Part shown: one piece after another, positions 1-9,021 of the stretch
Position numbering within the stretch: position 1 is the first letter of the stretch
Layout of the letters: every line of letters begins with the position of its first letter
Made by a program: the position numbers and the translations under genes
Notes under the pieces: generated by a model
What the model was told of the DNA's origin: nothing
The model's input: the letters and a program-made list of their open reading frames with translations, nothing else
Database searches by the model: none
DNA from: JAXDAY01 sp034679345
Lineage (GTDB): Bacteria > Eisenbacteria > RBG-16-71-46 > CAIMUX01 > VGJL01
Reading direction: 5' to 3'
Assembly (NCBI GenBank): GCA_034679345.1
Contig: JAXDAY010000029.1
Coordinates: 62,001-126,000 of the forward strand
DNA: 64,000 nt

Positions 1-273
1 CCCTTGCATCGCGGTCACCTCATTGAAGCGCCGCAGCTGGCCGAGCGAGAGGATCGAGCCGAGCAGGGCTGCAAGGGGGAGGACCTGGACCAGGATCACC
101 GGGATGCCCCAGAGGTAGTAGAGGACGACAAGCCGGACCGGGGCGCGGTTGTCGACCATCGTGTCGATCTTCTCGAAACCGTCTACGAGGATATAGATCC
201 CGATGAAGAGGGCGATCCCCATCAGGGTATAGAGGAGGAAGTCCCGCAGGACGTACCAGTCCAGGCGCCTCAC
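1..273 (-). CDS. lptG: LPS export permease LptG, N-terminal part (cut by window edge)
   Basis: The first 91 codons of a minus-strand gene run off the left edge. It starts with GTG at 273, and its start overlaps the TGA of lptF by a GTGA junction, so the two are translationally coupled. The peptide opens VRRLDWYVLRDFLLYTLMG, followed by a first membrane helix, a region ending DTMVDNRAP, a second hydrophobic stretch, and LGQLRRFNEVTAMQ. This last motif is the conserved cytoplasmic coupling loop of the LptF/LptG (YjgP/YjgQ) family, which contacts the LptB ATPase. LptF and LptG form the inner-membrane transporter that extracts lipopolysaccharide and feeds it to the Lpt bridge. The assignment as LptG rather than a second LptF rests on it being the downstream partner. 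Confidence 0.85.
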   Translation of the reverse strand, partial: MRRLDWYVLRDFLLYTLMGIALFIGIYILVDGFEKIDTMVDNRAPVRLVVLYYLWGIPVILVQVLPLAALLGSILSLGQLRRFNEVTAMQG

Positions 274-1679
274 GCCCGTCGACTCCTTCCCGCCGACATG
301 GAGAAGCCCTGAGTGGCGATCCGGTAGGTCAGATACCCGCCGAGGATCCCGAGGATGGCGTTGGGCAGCCACATGGAGAGCCATGGCCGGAGCAGGCCCC
401 GGTCCGCCAGTTGCTCCCCCCCGATCAGGCAGAGGTAGTAGAAGAGAAAGAAAGCGACGGAGAGGAAGCCGACGGCAATGCCTCCGCGACGGGCGCGCAT
501 CCCCAGAGGCGCCCCCACCAGGACAAAGACGAGGCAAGCGAAGGGAATCGAGAACTTCTTGTGGATCTCGACCCGGTACTGATCGATCCGCTTGCGTACC
601 CCGTCGGCCTGGAAGATGCGGACGCGGATCTCCTCGACCCGCTGGCGCTTCTCCGGCTCGAGGTCGGGCGCCGGCGGGGGCGAGGGCCGGCCGAAGAGGA
701 ACCCGGCGATCGCGCCGAGGATCCGCCGCAGTCCGCCCGGCTCGCGGCCGGTGGGATCGAGGGAAGGCAGATCGGCGACCGTCGCGTACCCGTGACGGAG
801 CAGACTCGTGTCGATCTCGGCGCGGATCGACTCGAGCTCGACCGAGAGCTTCGCGATCTCCTCCTTCATCTGGCGCACCGACATCTCCCTCTGGCCGCGG
901 TTGCGCGCCCCCGAGCGGTCTGCTCCGTCCCCCGCGCCCTGCAGTCGCATCTTCTGCTCGCCGAACGCGAGCCTCCGATACCGGCCGTCCGGAGAAGCGG
1001 GATCGGCCTCATGAATCTCCCCCTCCCGGAGGGTGAGATCGATCGCATTGTGTTGCGGATCGAACCGGAGGTCGCCCCGGCGCGCCACGATCGTGCGCGG
1101 AGATGCCCGGTTCTCGGAAGCGTCGATGATCAGTATGTCGCGCATGGCTCCCGTCCGGTCATCCAGTCGTCGGATGAAGAGGTTGTAACCATCGAAGTCG
1201 TCGATGAAGATTCCTTCCTGGATGTTGGCGGTGGGCCTCATCCGATGGATCTGCGCGGCCAGGTTCGCGAATGAGTGATTCGTTTCCGGGAGGACCCAGT
1301 TGTTGAAGGCCACGAGGCCGACTGCGACCAGGGTCGCGGCGAGGAAGGAGGGAACCATCACGGAGAAGAGGCTCACGCCGCTCGCTCGTAGCGCCGTCAC
1401 CTCGTTATCCTGGCTCATCTGCCCGTAGGCCATCAGGGCCGCGACCAGGACGCCGCACGGCACCGAGAGGGCGATCATCCATCCGAGGCCGAGGACGAAG
1501 AGCCGCGCCACGGTGAGAAAGGGAATGCCCTTCCCGAGAAAGAGATCGAGATAGTCGAGCAGGAAGTCGAGCGTCAGGAGGAAGGTGACGACCGAGAAAC
1601 CCAGGATGAAAGGGCGAATCAGACTCCTGCCGACGTACCGGGCCAGGATCCCCGTGGGGACCAGGCGTCTTGACGACAC
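270..1679 (-). CDS. lptF: LPS export permease LptF (YjgP/YjgQ family)
   Basis: A 469-residue inner-membrane permease. N-terminal helices are followed by the coupling-loop motif MSQDNEVTALRASG. A long periplasmic beta-jellyroll-like domain contains INVLPETNH-type and EGIFIDDFDGYNLFIRR segments. A low-complexity Arg/Pro-rich insertion and a coiled coil lie in the middle, and the C-terminal helices start near FSIPFACLVFVLVGAPLG. That order (TM, periplasmic domain, TM) is the LptF/LptG fold. The insertion makes it longer than the usual ~360 residues. Start choice: a GGAGG (1685-1689 on the minus strand) lies five bases before GTG at 1679, whereas the alternative GTG at 1685 overlaps that ribosome site. 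It is divergent from sprA and coupled to lptG. Confidence 0.88.
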   Translation of the reverse strand: MSSRRLVPTGILARYVGRSLIRPFILGFSVVTFLLTLDFLLDYLDLFLGKGIPFLTVARLFVLGLGWMIALSVPCGVLVAALMAYGQMSQDNEVTALRASGVSLFSVMVPSFLAATLVAVGLVAFNNWVLPETNHSFANLAAQIHRMRPTANIQEGIFIDDFDGYNLFIRRLDDRTGAMRDILIIDASENRASPRTIVARRGDLRFDPQHNAIDLTLREGEIHEADPASPDGRYRRLAFGEQKMRLQGAGDGADRSGARNRGQREMSVRQMKEEIAKLSVELESIRAEIDTSLLRHGYATVADLPSLDPTGREPGGLRRILGAIAGFLFGRPSPPPAPDLEPEKRQRVEEIRVRIFQADGVRKRIDQYRVEIHKKFSIPFACLVFVLVGAPLGMRARRGGIAVGFLSVAFFLFYYLCLIGGEQLADRGLLRPWLSMWLPNAILGILGGYLTYRIATQGFSMSAGRSRRA

Positions 1680-1745
1680 TCGCACCTCCGTGTGTAATCG
1701 GCGCAGACTTTGGCCCGGCCTCTTGGACCCTGGAGGTCCGGGCCG

Positions 1746-1757
1746 GAGTATATACTC
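1746..1757. promoter_or_regulatory. Perfect 12-bp palindrome in the lptF/sprA divergent region
   Basis: The sequence GAGTATATACTC is a perfect inverted repeat in the ~140-bp gap between the divergent lptF and sprA. It carries a TATACT hexamer on each strand, so it could supply a -10 element in both directions or be an operator. No convincing -35 box lies at 16-18 bp on either side, so promoter function is only a suggestion. Confidence 0.3.
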
Positions 1758-1817
1758 GCCGTGAAGACATGGGAGGAACGATCATCGCGGACCGTTTGGC
1801 GCAGTCGTGAGCGATCC

Positions 1818-4800
1818 GTGAGCCTCCGGATTCCCCGTCTGAGTCTCATCCTAGCGTGCCTGGCGGTCGCGCTGCTTGCCCCGTCCCTGCACGGGCAGGA
1901 CGAGCCGTTCACGGGCCTCTGGGACCGTCCCTTCGGCGAGGGGCCGGACGGGGGCCTGTTCCTCCACAGTATCGTCCAGCGCTATCACGCGCGAGCGACC
2001 CTGCGGTCGGCCGGGCTCCTGCCCGAGCGCTACCGGGCGAAGGAAGACTCCCTGGGCCTCCGCTCGGACCGCCTGGAGGATTTCATCATCCTCCAGGACA
2101 GCCTGGGGATGGGGTGGTTGCCCCCGCGCTGGGCTCGACTGCGCGGCCGGGAGCCGGCCTCCTCCCAGGTCACCTACCTTGGGGAGTCGCGGCAGGTCGA
2201 GGAGAGCCGCCTCATTCGGGGCACGCCGGTCGGGCCTTCCGTGACCATGGAGCTGGATCGATACCTCGATCGGATCACCAGGAAGAGCTTCCGCGCGCTC
2301 TGGAAGACGGAGGCGGATCGCAACGTGCAGCTCGAGGGGGAGAGGGGGGCCGGCAAGGGGCTCGTTCCCGAGCTCGCCCTCCCCATCGAGATGCCCGGAG
2401 CGATCCGCAGCATCGTCGGCGCCGGGCGTCCCAACCTGACCGTCCGCGGAAGCGAGCGGATCTCTTTCAGCGGCACGAGCCGCTGGTATCCGGACCGCCC
2501 GGTCACCGAGTTCCAGCGAAAGCAGTCGAAATTCCCGCAGCTCGACATGAAGCAGGAGCTCAACCTGCAGCTGACGGGGAATATCGGCGACAAGGTCTCG
2601 GTCGACGTGGATCAGTCGAGCCAGGCGGCGACGCCCCTCGCGAACCGGATCAAGATCCACTACAAGGGTTACCAGGACGAGATCGTCCAGCGCGTCGACC
2701 TTGGCAACACCAGCCTCCAGCTCCCGGGAACCCAGTACGTTTCCTACGGCGGTCGTCACGAGGGGCTCTTCGGCATCAACGCCCAGGCCCTCGTGGGGGA
2801 TGTCGAGCTGACCGGGATCGTGAGCAAGCAGGAGGGCAAGAACGTCCAGGGCAACTACACGAAGAACGCGGCGGTGGCGCCGATCAAGATCAACGACTGG
2901 CAGTACGTCCAGGGAAAGTTCTTCTTCCTTGTCGATCCGGACGGGCCTCCGCTCACGGATCTCGTTCCCGGCAGCGTCGAGGTCTGGATCGACGACCGAA
3001 ACGGCGCGAACAACCTCGAGCAGGGAACGACGCCGGCTTACGTGACGCTCACCGGATCCCTGGACACGGTTCGGGAAGAGATCCGAGGGACCGGGGAGTT
3101 CTTCCACTTGACGCAGAACGACGATTACATCGTGCTGAACGACATCTATACGGGCTACCCGGTGCTCGTGCTGTCCGACGGACAGACCCTGGATGGCGCC
3201 ATGTCGAAGGCCCTGGCGGTCCGCTACCTGCGCGAGGAGGGACCGGACGTGGGAGGGGCGCTGGGGACCAGCCCCGACAGCCTGGTGCTGAAGCTCCTGC
3301 GCCCCTCGAACGACATGGGAGGCACGAACCCGTTCGATCTGACGCAGGGAGATTTCGCGCCGACGCGCTCGCTCGAGCTGCGCAACGTCTACGACCTGGG
3401 CAACAACCTCTCGGCGGACGGGTTGAACGTGAGGATCCGCCGGACGAAGACCGTGGGCGACGTGACGAACCCGGACCGGATCGGGGACCATACCTTCCTC
3501 GAGATCCTGGGGCTCGACCTGTTCACCGACGCGGGCGACACGCGGGCCCCCGGCACGGACGGCAGGATCGACGCGGGGCGCATCAACTACGACTCGGGCT
3601 ACCTGATGTTCTGCGAGCTGCAGCCCTTCGCGCCCGGACCGAGAGACCCCGCACGACGCTGCTTCGTCGAGGGGGGGCCTCCACCGCTTTCCGGCGATCT
3701 GACCGTTCCGCAGATCTACACGCGAAACGATTGGTCCGCCGGGAGGGAGGATCCCACCACCTTCTCCCAGTACGTGATCGAGGGGGAGGTGCGCGCCGCG
3801 GTCTCCCGGATCAGCCTGAACGCCTTCAACATCCTCCAGGGCTCCGAGGCCGTGACTGCGGGGGGACGGACGCTCGTGCGCGATCGGGACTACACGATCG
3901 ACTACGACACCGGCGAGATCACGATCCACGAGGCGGCCGACCTGCGGGATACCGACGATATCCAGGTCAGCTACAGCTACCTCCCCTTCGGCGGCGGAGC
4001 GCAGAAGACCCTCATGGGCACCGCGCTTCGATACAAGCCTCAAGACAGCAATCTGGGCCTATCCACCACGTGGGTCTACGAGAGCAAGGGATCCCCCGGG
4101 GTCGAGGGACGCCGGCCCCGGCTTGGCCAGGAGCCGACCCGGACGGTCGTCGGCGAGCTTGCGACCTCATACAAGGTCGACTCCTGGTGGCTCACCTCCC
4201 TCGTCAACGACCTTCCCGGGGTATCCACCCGACAGGCGAGCAGCATCAACTTCGACGGCGGCGTGGGACTGTCCTTCCCGAATCCGAACACGCGGGATCG
4301 CCTCTACATCGACGACTTCGAAGGGGCGAAGGATGAGACCTCCGTCTCCCTGAACCGGCTCGGTTGGAAGCCCTCGAGCATCCCGCGCGACGCGGTGGGC
4401 AACTCGGATAGCGACCGTCTCTCGCGGAGGGGAGAGGTCTGGTGGTACACGCCGCGCGCCGCCGTCAAGGAAGGGGACCTCCAGCCGACCCTCGAGAGCG
4501 CCGGCGGGCTGGCCGAGACGGAGAAGGACGACAACCGGCAGGTCCTTGAGCTGCGCGTCTTTCCGCGAGGCGGGACCGAGTCGGAGCGACGGGAGTCGTG
4601 GGTCTCGCTCGTGCAGCCGATTTCCCAGCGGGGCCTGGATCTCACCCGCGCGCAGTTCCTGGATATCTGGATCAACGATTTCTATCCGTTCGACCCGCCC
4701 TCCGAGCGCGCGAAGCGTCAGGGTGTCCTTCACATCGACCTGGGGTCGGTTTCGGAGAATGCGATCTGGCAGAGAATCCGACCGGAGGAGTTGCAGGCGA

Positions 4801-7800
4801 CCGCTTTCGCAGACTCGCTGCTCGATCCGAAGCTCGACACCGAGGATGTCAACCAGGATGGCCAGCTCGACGCTCCGGGGGGCGGATCGGGAGAGGATGT
4901 GGGTGTCGACGCGCGTCCCGACGGCGAGGAGGTCGGAACTCCTCCCGATCCCGCCTCCGACAACTGGGCCTTCACGGAAGAGACCGACGAGAACGACCGC
5001 GACCCCGGAGCCGACCGCGAGAGGTTCCGCGAGATCAACGGGACCCAGGGGAACGGCCGGCTCGACACGGAGGATCTGAACGGGAATCTGATCCTCGATC
5101 TGAGCGAGTCGTACTTCCACTTCAGGATCCCCCTCGACGCCGATTCGCTCGTCGAGTTCGAGTCCTCCCTCGCTCCGGATCAGGATCCGGAGTACGCGCC
5201 CTACACGCGGGGTTGGCGCCGCGTGCGCGTGCCGCTGACGCCCCAGTACTACGATTCGATCGGCATCCCGCGATGGGAGCAGATCCGTCACCTCCGCCTC
5301 TGGGTCGAGGGGCTCGCAGAGGAGTCGCGGATCCAGATCGGGGGCATCGACATCACCGGAAACCGGTGGCTGAAAGGCACGGTCCGGGACTCATCCGGGC
5401 AGGAGATTCCCGATCATGTGCTCACCGTCCGGGGCGAGGATTTCTTCCCGGCGGTCCTGAACAACAAGGACAACTCCACCTCCGAGTACAGCCCTCCGTT
5501 TCAGCCCAGAGAGCGGCAGAACATCGAGGAGCGGGAGCAGTCCCTCACGCTGGAGACGAGAGCCTTCCAGCCGGAGGACTGGGGGACGATCTATCGAACA
5601 TATGCGCAGGGACAGGACTTCGCGAGCCTCTATGAGGCGCTGGAGTTCTACCTGAACAGCCGCGTGCGCGAAGGGCCCGACCCCGAGCTCGAGTTCTTCA
5701 TCCGGCTGGCGCGCAACGCGGCTTCGGAGGATGACAACTACTACGAGTATCGCACCCCCGTGCCGGACGATTGGGTGCTGCACCGCGTCGACCTCGTCCA
5801 GCTCAGTCAGCTCCAGCTCCTCACTCCGGACTCCACCGGCACGACGATGCTGGCGCTCGACGACGGCTCCGAGATCTACCGCAAGGGGAATCCGAGCCTG
5901 ACCGAAATCCGGCGGATCGCCTTCGGCGTGGAGAACGTGGGATCGACCGCCGTGGTTTCGGCCAGCGTCTGGATCGACGAGCTCCGCCTCACGTCGGTGA
6001 AGCGAGATCCGGGAGTGGCCGGACGCGTCGCGTTCGGCGCGAACTTCGCGGATCTGGGCCGGGTCAATGTGAACTACAGCAAGCAGGACGCCGATTTCCT
6101 CAAGATCGGCAACGACCGTGGGAGCGGGAGGACCCAACGCAACCTCTCGCTCGCCACGCACCTCGAGCTGCAGAAGTTCATCGAACGATCGGGTCTGGTC
6201 CTGCCCATCGACTACACATACTCCTCGAACCGGGACGTGCCGAAGTTCCGCACCGACGGGGATCTCGTGCTCGATCGCGCGACCGATCGGGACATCAGTG
6301 AAGGTCGCAGCCAGGATCTCTCCTTCAGAGTGCAGCGCAATCGCTCCGCCAACCCCTGGATCCGCTACACGGTCGACGGGATCACGCTCTCCGGCCGGGT
6401 CGGGCAGCAGATCTCCAACAACCCCGATTCGCGGGATACCACGAGCACGAAGGGCGGGCAGGTGCAGTACTCGCTCCCTATCCAGGGAGGTCCTCCGGTT
6501 CGCGTCTACAAGAACACCGAGCTGCGGCTGTTGCCGACGAACCTGACCTTGATGATCAACGGACAAGAGCAGAAGTCGACTCAGTACGTTCGGCGAAACG
6601 GCGACAAGAACGAGCCTTACATCCTGCAACGGAAGCTGACGACGCGAACGGGCACGATGAACTGGTCGACGGGACTGCGGCCCATCGAGCCGGTCTCCTA
6701 TACCTTCGACCAGGGGCGAGACTTACGATTGTCGACGGCGCCCAAGCGGTTTCTCGGCATTCGGATCGGCACCGAGACCTCGCGACGGCACGGCCTGACG
6801 GCCAGCCATCAGTTCGGGCTGTTCAAGAAAGCGATCGTCCCGAAGATCTCCTGGAGCGGGAACTTCGATGGGCGGTTCAATCTGATCCAGACGGGATCCG
6901 GCGTCGCCCAGCGCGGCAATAGCTACAACAACGCGAACAACCTCACCGTCTCCTCGTCGCTTCCGCTTCAATCGCTCCTGCGCAAGATGGGATCGATCCT
7001 CCCCGGCGGAGGCGGGGGTGAGGGCTCGAAGCCACCGGGCGAACCCGCTCCCGAGGACTCCGGCGTCGTGCGTCCCACGCGCGAGAGGGCGCCCGCCCGC
7101 GGAGGAGCCGCCCGCGGAGGAGGGCTCATCTCCTTCTCCGCAATCGGCGCGACCTACACAGTCGGAAGGACGAGCACCCTGAACCGGATCTCCGGAGAGC
7201 CGTCGATCGCGTACCAGCTCGGGCTGAGCCGCGATCCCGGCGCGGAGGTTCGCGACCTCACGGGCGCCGCGCGCGGGACCGGCGATCGGCGGGATCTGAG
7301 TCTCAACACCGACATCAAGCTCCTGACGGAGCTGTCGCTGCGGACGACGTATCAGAACTCCTGGTCCGAGACCGCCACGAACGGCGGCGTGACCGAGATT
7401 CGCTCCGTGCGATTCCCTGACGTGGACGTCAACTGGGGTCGGTTCTACAAGAAGCTCGGATTGGATCGACTCGCCAAGGAGCTGCGGGCGAGCTCCCGCT
7501 ACTCGAGGGAGAAGCGGACGACCGGCACGAACGTCAATCCGAAGGACCGCGAGGAGGTCTCGGTCTCGCTGCGCCCGCTTCTCAACCTGGATGCGACGCT
7601 CCAGAATGGGATGTCGGCCAAGCTCACATCGTCTTACGCCTCCACGCGGTCGGAGCAATTCGGAGTCACGCGCAACGCCTCGCGCTCCCAGAACCGGCAA
7701 CTCGGATTGACGGTCAGGCGATCGGTCAACCTCTCGCGAACGATCACGCACCCGATCACGAAGAAGACCAGTCGCGTGACATCCAAGCTCGATCTGTCCC

Positions 7801-8027
7801 TGGCGGTCGACATGCAGGACAGCAAGCGGGAGAGCGGCCCGGTCGGCAAGCTCGTGACCCTGGAAGACCGGATGAAGCTCGCCATCTCCACGACCGGCGG
7901 GTACAACTTCACCAGCAGCATCACCGGGAACGCCGGGCTCACCGTCGGCCAGGACACCGACCGGAAGAACAAGACGAACACGGCGCGATACGTGAGCGTC
8001 ACGATCTCCGCCGCGTTCAACTTCTGA
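1818..8027 (+). CDS. sprA: SprA/Sov family type 9 secretion outer-membrane translocon
   Basis: A very large secreted outer-membrane protein (about 2069 residues from GTG 1818). A signal peptide (SLRIPRLSLILACLAVALL) ends near SLHG, with Gln as the likely first mature residue. The N-terminal third has the SprA signature: LNLQLTGNIGDKVSVDVDQ, IHYKGYQDEIVQRVDLGNTS, then GLFGINAQA. Repeated beta-rich modules follow, and the last ~600 residues alternate like barrel strands and end ...VTISAAFNF, a typical outer-membrane C-terminal Phe. In Flavobacterium the homologue (about 2400 residues) is the giant barrel that passes type 9 secretion cargo across the outer membrane. The open frame extends upstream to 1710, but only the GTG start gives a clean signal peptide. 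The M28 enzyme gene follows after 9 bp. No other T9SS component or cargo sorting domain is visible in the window. Confidence 0.88.
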   Translation: MSLRIPRLSLILACLAVALLAPSLHGQDEPFTGLWDRPFGEGPDGGLFLHSIVQRYHARATLRSAGLLPERYRAKEDSLGLRSDRLEDFIILQDSLGMGWLPPRWARLRGREPASSQVTYLGESRQVEESRLIRGTPVGPSVTMELDRYLDRITRKSFRALWKTEADRNVQLEGERGAGKGLVPELALPIEMPGAIRSIVGAGRPNLTVRGSERISFSGTSRWYPDRPVTEFQRKQSKFPQLDMKQELNLQLTGNIGDKVSVDVDQSSQAATPLANRIKIHYKGYQDEIVQRVDLGNTSLQLPGTQYVSYGGRHEGLFGINAQALVGDVELTGIVSKQEGKNVQGNYTKNAAVAPIKINDWQYVQGKFFFLVDPDGPPLTDLVPGSVEVWIDDRNGANNLEQGTTPAYVTLTGSLDTVREEIRGTGEFFHLTQNDDYIVLNDIYTGYPVLVLSDGQTLDGAMSKALAVRYLREEGPDVGGALGTSPDSLVLKLLRPSNDMGGTNPFDLTQGDFAPTRSLELRNVYDLGNNLSADGLNVRIRRTKTVGDVTNPDRIGDHTFLEILGLDLFTDAGDTRAPGTDGRIDAGRINYDSGYLMFCELQPFAPGPRDPARRCFVEGGPPPLSGDLTVPQIYTRNDWSAGREDPTTFSQYVIEGEVRAAVSRISLNAFNILQGSEAVTAGGRTLVRDRDYTIDYDTGEITIHEAADLRDTDDIQVSYSYLPFGGGAQKTLMGTALRYKPQDSNLGLSTTWVYESKGSPGVEGRRPRLGQEPTRTVVGELATSYKVDSWWLTSLVNDLPGVSTRQASSINFDGGVGLSFPNPNTRDRLYIDDFEGAKDETSVSLNRLGWKPSSIPRDAVGNSDSDRLSRRGEVWWYTPRAAVKEGDLQPTLESAGGLAETEKDDNRQVLELRVFPRGGTESERRESWVSLVQPISQRGLDLTRAQFLDIWINDFYPFDPPSERAKRQGVLHIDLGSVSENAIWQRIRPEELQATAFADSLLDPKLDTEDVNQDGQLDAPGGGSGEDVGVDARPDGEEVGTPPDPASDNWAFTEETDENDRDPGADRERFREINGTQGNGRLDTEDLNGNLILDLSESYFHFRIPLDADSLVEFESSLAPDQDPEYAPYTRGWRRVRVPLTPQYYDSIGIPRWEQIRHLRLWVEGLAEESRIQIGGIDITGNRWLKGTVRDSSGQEIPDHVLTVRGEDFFPAVLNNKDNSTSEYSPPFQPRERQNIEEREQSLTLETRAFQPEDWGTIYRTYAQGQDFASLYEALEFYLNSRVREGPDPELEFFIRLARNAASEDDNYYEYRTPVPDDWVLHRVDLVQLSQLQLLTPDSTGTTMLALDDGSEIYRKGNPSLTEIRRIAFGVENVGSTAVVSASVWIDELRLTSVKRDPGVAGRVAFGANFADLGRVNVNYSKQDADFLKIGNDRGSGRTQRNLSLATHLELQKFIERSGLVLPIDYTYSSNRDVPKFRTDGDLVLDRATDRDISEGRSQDLSFRVQRNRSANPWIRYTVDGITLSGRVGQQISNNPDSRDTTSTKGGQVQYSLPIQGGPPVRVYKNTELRLLPTNLTLMINGQEQKSTQYVRRNGDKNEPYILQRKLTTRTGTMNWSTGLRPIEPVSYTFDQGRDLRLSTAPKRFLGIRIGTETSRRHGLTASHQFGLFKKAIVPKISWSGNFDGRFNLIQTGSGVAQRGNSYNNANNLTVSSSLPLQSLLRKMGSILPGGGGGEGSKPPGEPAPEDSGVVRPTRERAPARGGAARGGGLISFSAIGATYTVGRTSTLNRISGEPSIAYQLGLSRDPGAEVRDLTGAARGTGDRRDLSLNTDIKLLTELSLRTTYQNSWSETATNGGVTEIRSVRFPDVDVNWGRFYKKLGLDRLAKELRASSRYSREKRTTGTNVNPKDREEVSVSLRPLLNLDATLQNGMSAKLTSSYASTRSEQFGVTRNASRSQNRQLGLTVRRSVNLSRTITHPITKKTSRVTSKLDLSLAVDMQDSKRESGPVGKLVTLEDRMKLAISTTGGYNFTSSITGNAGLTVGQDTDRKNKTNTARYVSVTISAAFNF

Positions 8028-8036
8028 GGAGATCGG

Positions 8037-8936
8037 ATGAAGGCGATCGCGACATCGCTGCTCCTCCTGCTGGCCTCCGTCGCATCGTCGCAGGCTGCTT
8101 CCGGGACATTCCCGCAGGAACGGGCCTGGGCTCATCTGCAGGCTCAATGCGACTTCGGTCCCCGCGTCCCGGGAACCGCGGGCCATGCCCGATGCCTCGC
8201 CTATCTCGAGCGAATCCTCCGCGCGACGGGCGGGGAAGTCTCCCGCCAGTCGTTTCGCAGCCGGATCCCCGCATCGCGGGACTCGGTCACGCTCGTCAAC
8301 CTCTCCGCGCGCTTCGGGCCCGCCGGACCGCCGCTTCTTCTGGGGGCGCACTGGGACACGCGGCCTTGGTCGGATCGGGATCCGGATTCGACGAAGCGCG
8401 AGATGCCGATCCTCGGCGCCAACGACGGGGCCAGCGGCGTGGCAGTCCTTCTCACCCTCGCAGAGGAGATGGGCCGGCGGCCTCCGCCGATTCCGGTCCT
8501 GATCGTTCTGTTCGACGCCGAAGACCAAGGGAGAGAAGGAGATGAGCTGGACTATCTGCTCGGCTCACGCATGGCGGCTCGAAACCTCGTTCCGCCCTAT
8601 CCCCGGGCGGTTGTCGTTGTCGACATCGTGGGAGGGCGCGAACTTCATATCTGCCGGGAAGCTTATTCCGAGGAGATGGCTGGCTGGTTGAACAACCTGC
8701 TGTTCGGACGGGCCAGGGACCTCGGACTCCAGGGGTTCGAAGATCGTGTGTGCTATGCCGTTTACGACGATCACATCCCCTTTCTGGAGCGGGGGATCCC
8801 TGCTGTCGACATCGTTGACATGCACTTTCCCGAGTGGCACACTCAATCCGATGCGCCCAGTGCCTGCAGCCCGGAGAGTCTGGGCCAGGTAGGGCATCTG
8901 CTTGTGGATTTGATTTACGGAGGTTCGCTCCAGTAG
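8037..8936 (+). CDS. Secreted M28-family zinc enzyme, glutaminyl-peptide cyclotransferase-like
   Basis: A 299-residue protein with a signal peptide (MKAIATSLLLLLASVASSQA). The M28 zinc site is complete: His105 in GAHWDTRP, Asp130 in GANDGASG, acidic cluster DAED at 160-163, Asp196 in VVVVDIVGG, and His268 in EWHTQSDAP. The AHWDTRP and EWHTQSDAP forms and the short single-domain length are closer to glutaminyl cyclases, which turn an N-terminal Gln into pyroglutamate, than to M28 aminopeptidases. The gene is 9 bp after sprA with its own GAGGAGATCGG ribosome site and is probably cotranscribed. In Bacteroidota this enzyme caps exported proteins that begin with Gln after signal-peptide removal, which fits the SprA neighbour. 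An aminopeptidase role cannot be excluded. Confidence 0.8.
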   Translation: MKAIATSLLLLLASVASSQAASGTFPQERAWAHLQAQCDFGPRVPGTAGHARCLAYLERILRATGGEVSRQSFRSRIPASRDSVTLVNLSARFGPAGPPLLLGAHWDTRPWSDRDPDSTKREMPILGANDGASGVAVLLTLAEEMGRRPPPIPVLIVLFDAEDQGREGDELDYLLGSRMAARNLVPPYPRAVVVVDIVGGRELHICREAYSEEMAGWLNNLLFGRARDLGLQGFEDRVCYAVYDDHIPFLERGIPAVDIVDMHFPEWHTQSDAPSACSPESLGQVGHLLVDLIYGGSLQ

Positions 8937-8994
8937 AGTTCGAATCCGGCGAAACTCCTTGCCGTACAAGGGGCTTTGGCTTAGGGTACGCGGG

Positions 8995-9020
8995 GCGGGC
9001 TAGGACCCGCTTTTTGTTTC
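8995..9020 (+). promoter_or_regulatory. Terminator-like hairpin in the rimP leader (possible attenuator)
   Basis: GCGGG (8995-8999) and CCCGC (9006-9010) form a stem with a six-base loop, followed at once by TTTTTGTTTC (9011-9020). It looks like an intrinsic terminator. It stops one base before the rimP ATG at 9022, so it would act on the rimP-nusA-infB operon (attenuation or RNA processing) as well as end the upstream transcript. Comparable hairpins just upstream of rimP are known in other bacteria. The rest of the 8937-9021 gap shows nothing further. Confidence 0.55.
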
Positions 9021-9021
9021 C

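Noticed and set aside
1851..4043. Long open frame (730 codons) antisense to sprA, with similar long antisense frames at 6723-8528 and 48043-50883
   Set aside because: High-GC codon bias leaves the antisense frames open; the translations are His/Arg/Asp-rich, with no family motif or ribosome site, and lie over genes with clear homology.
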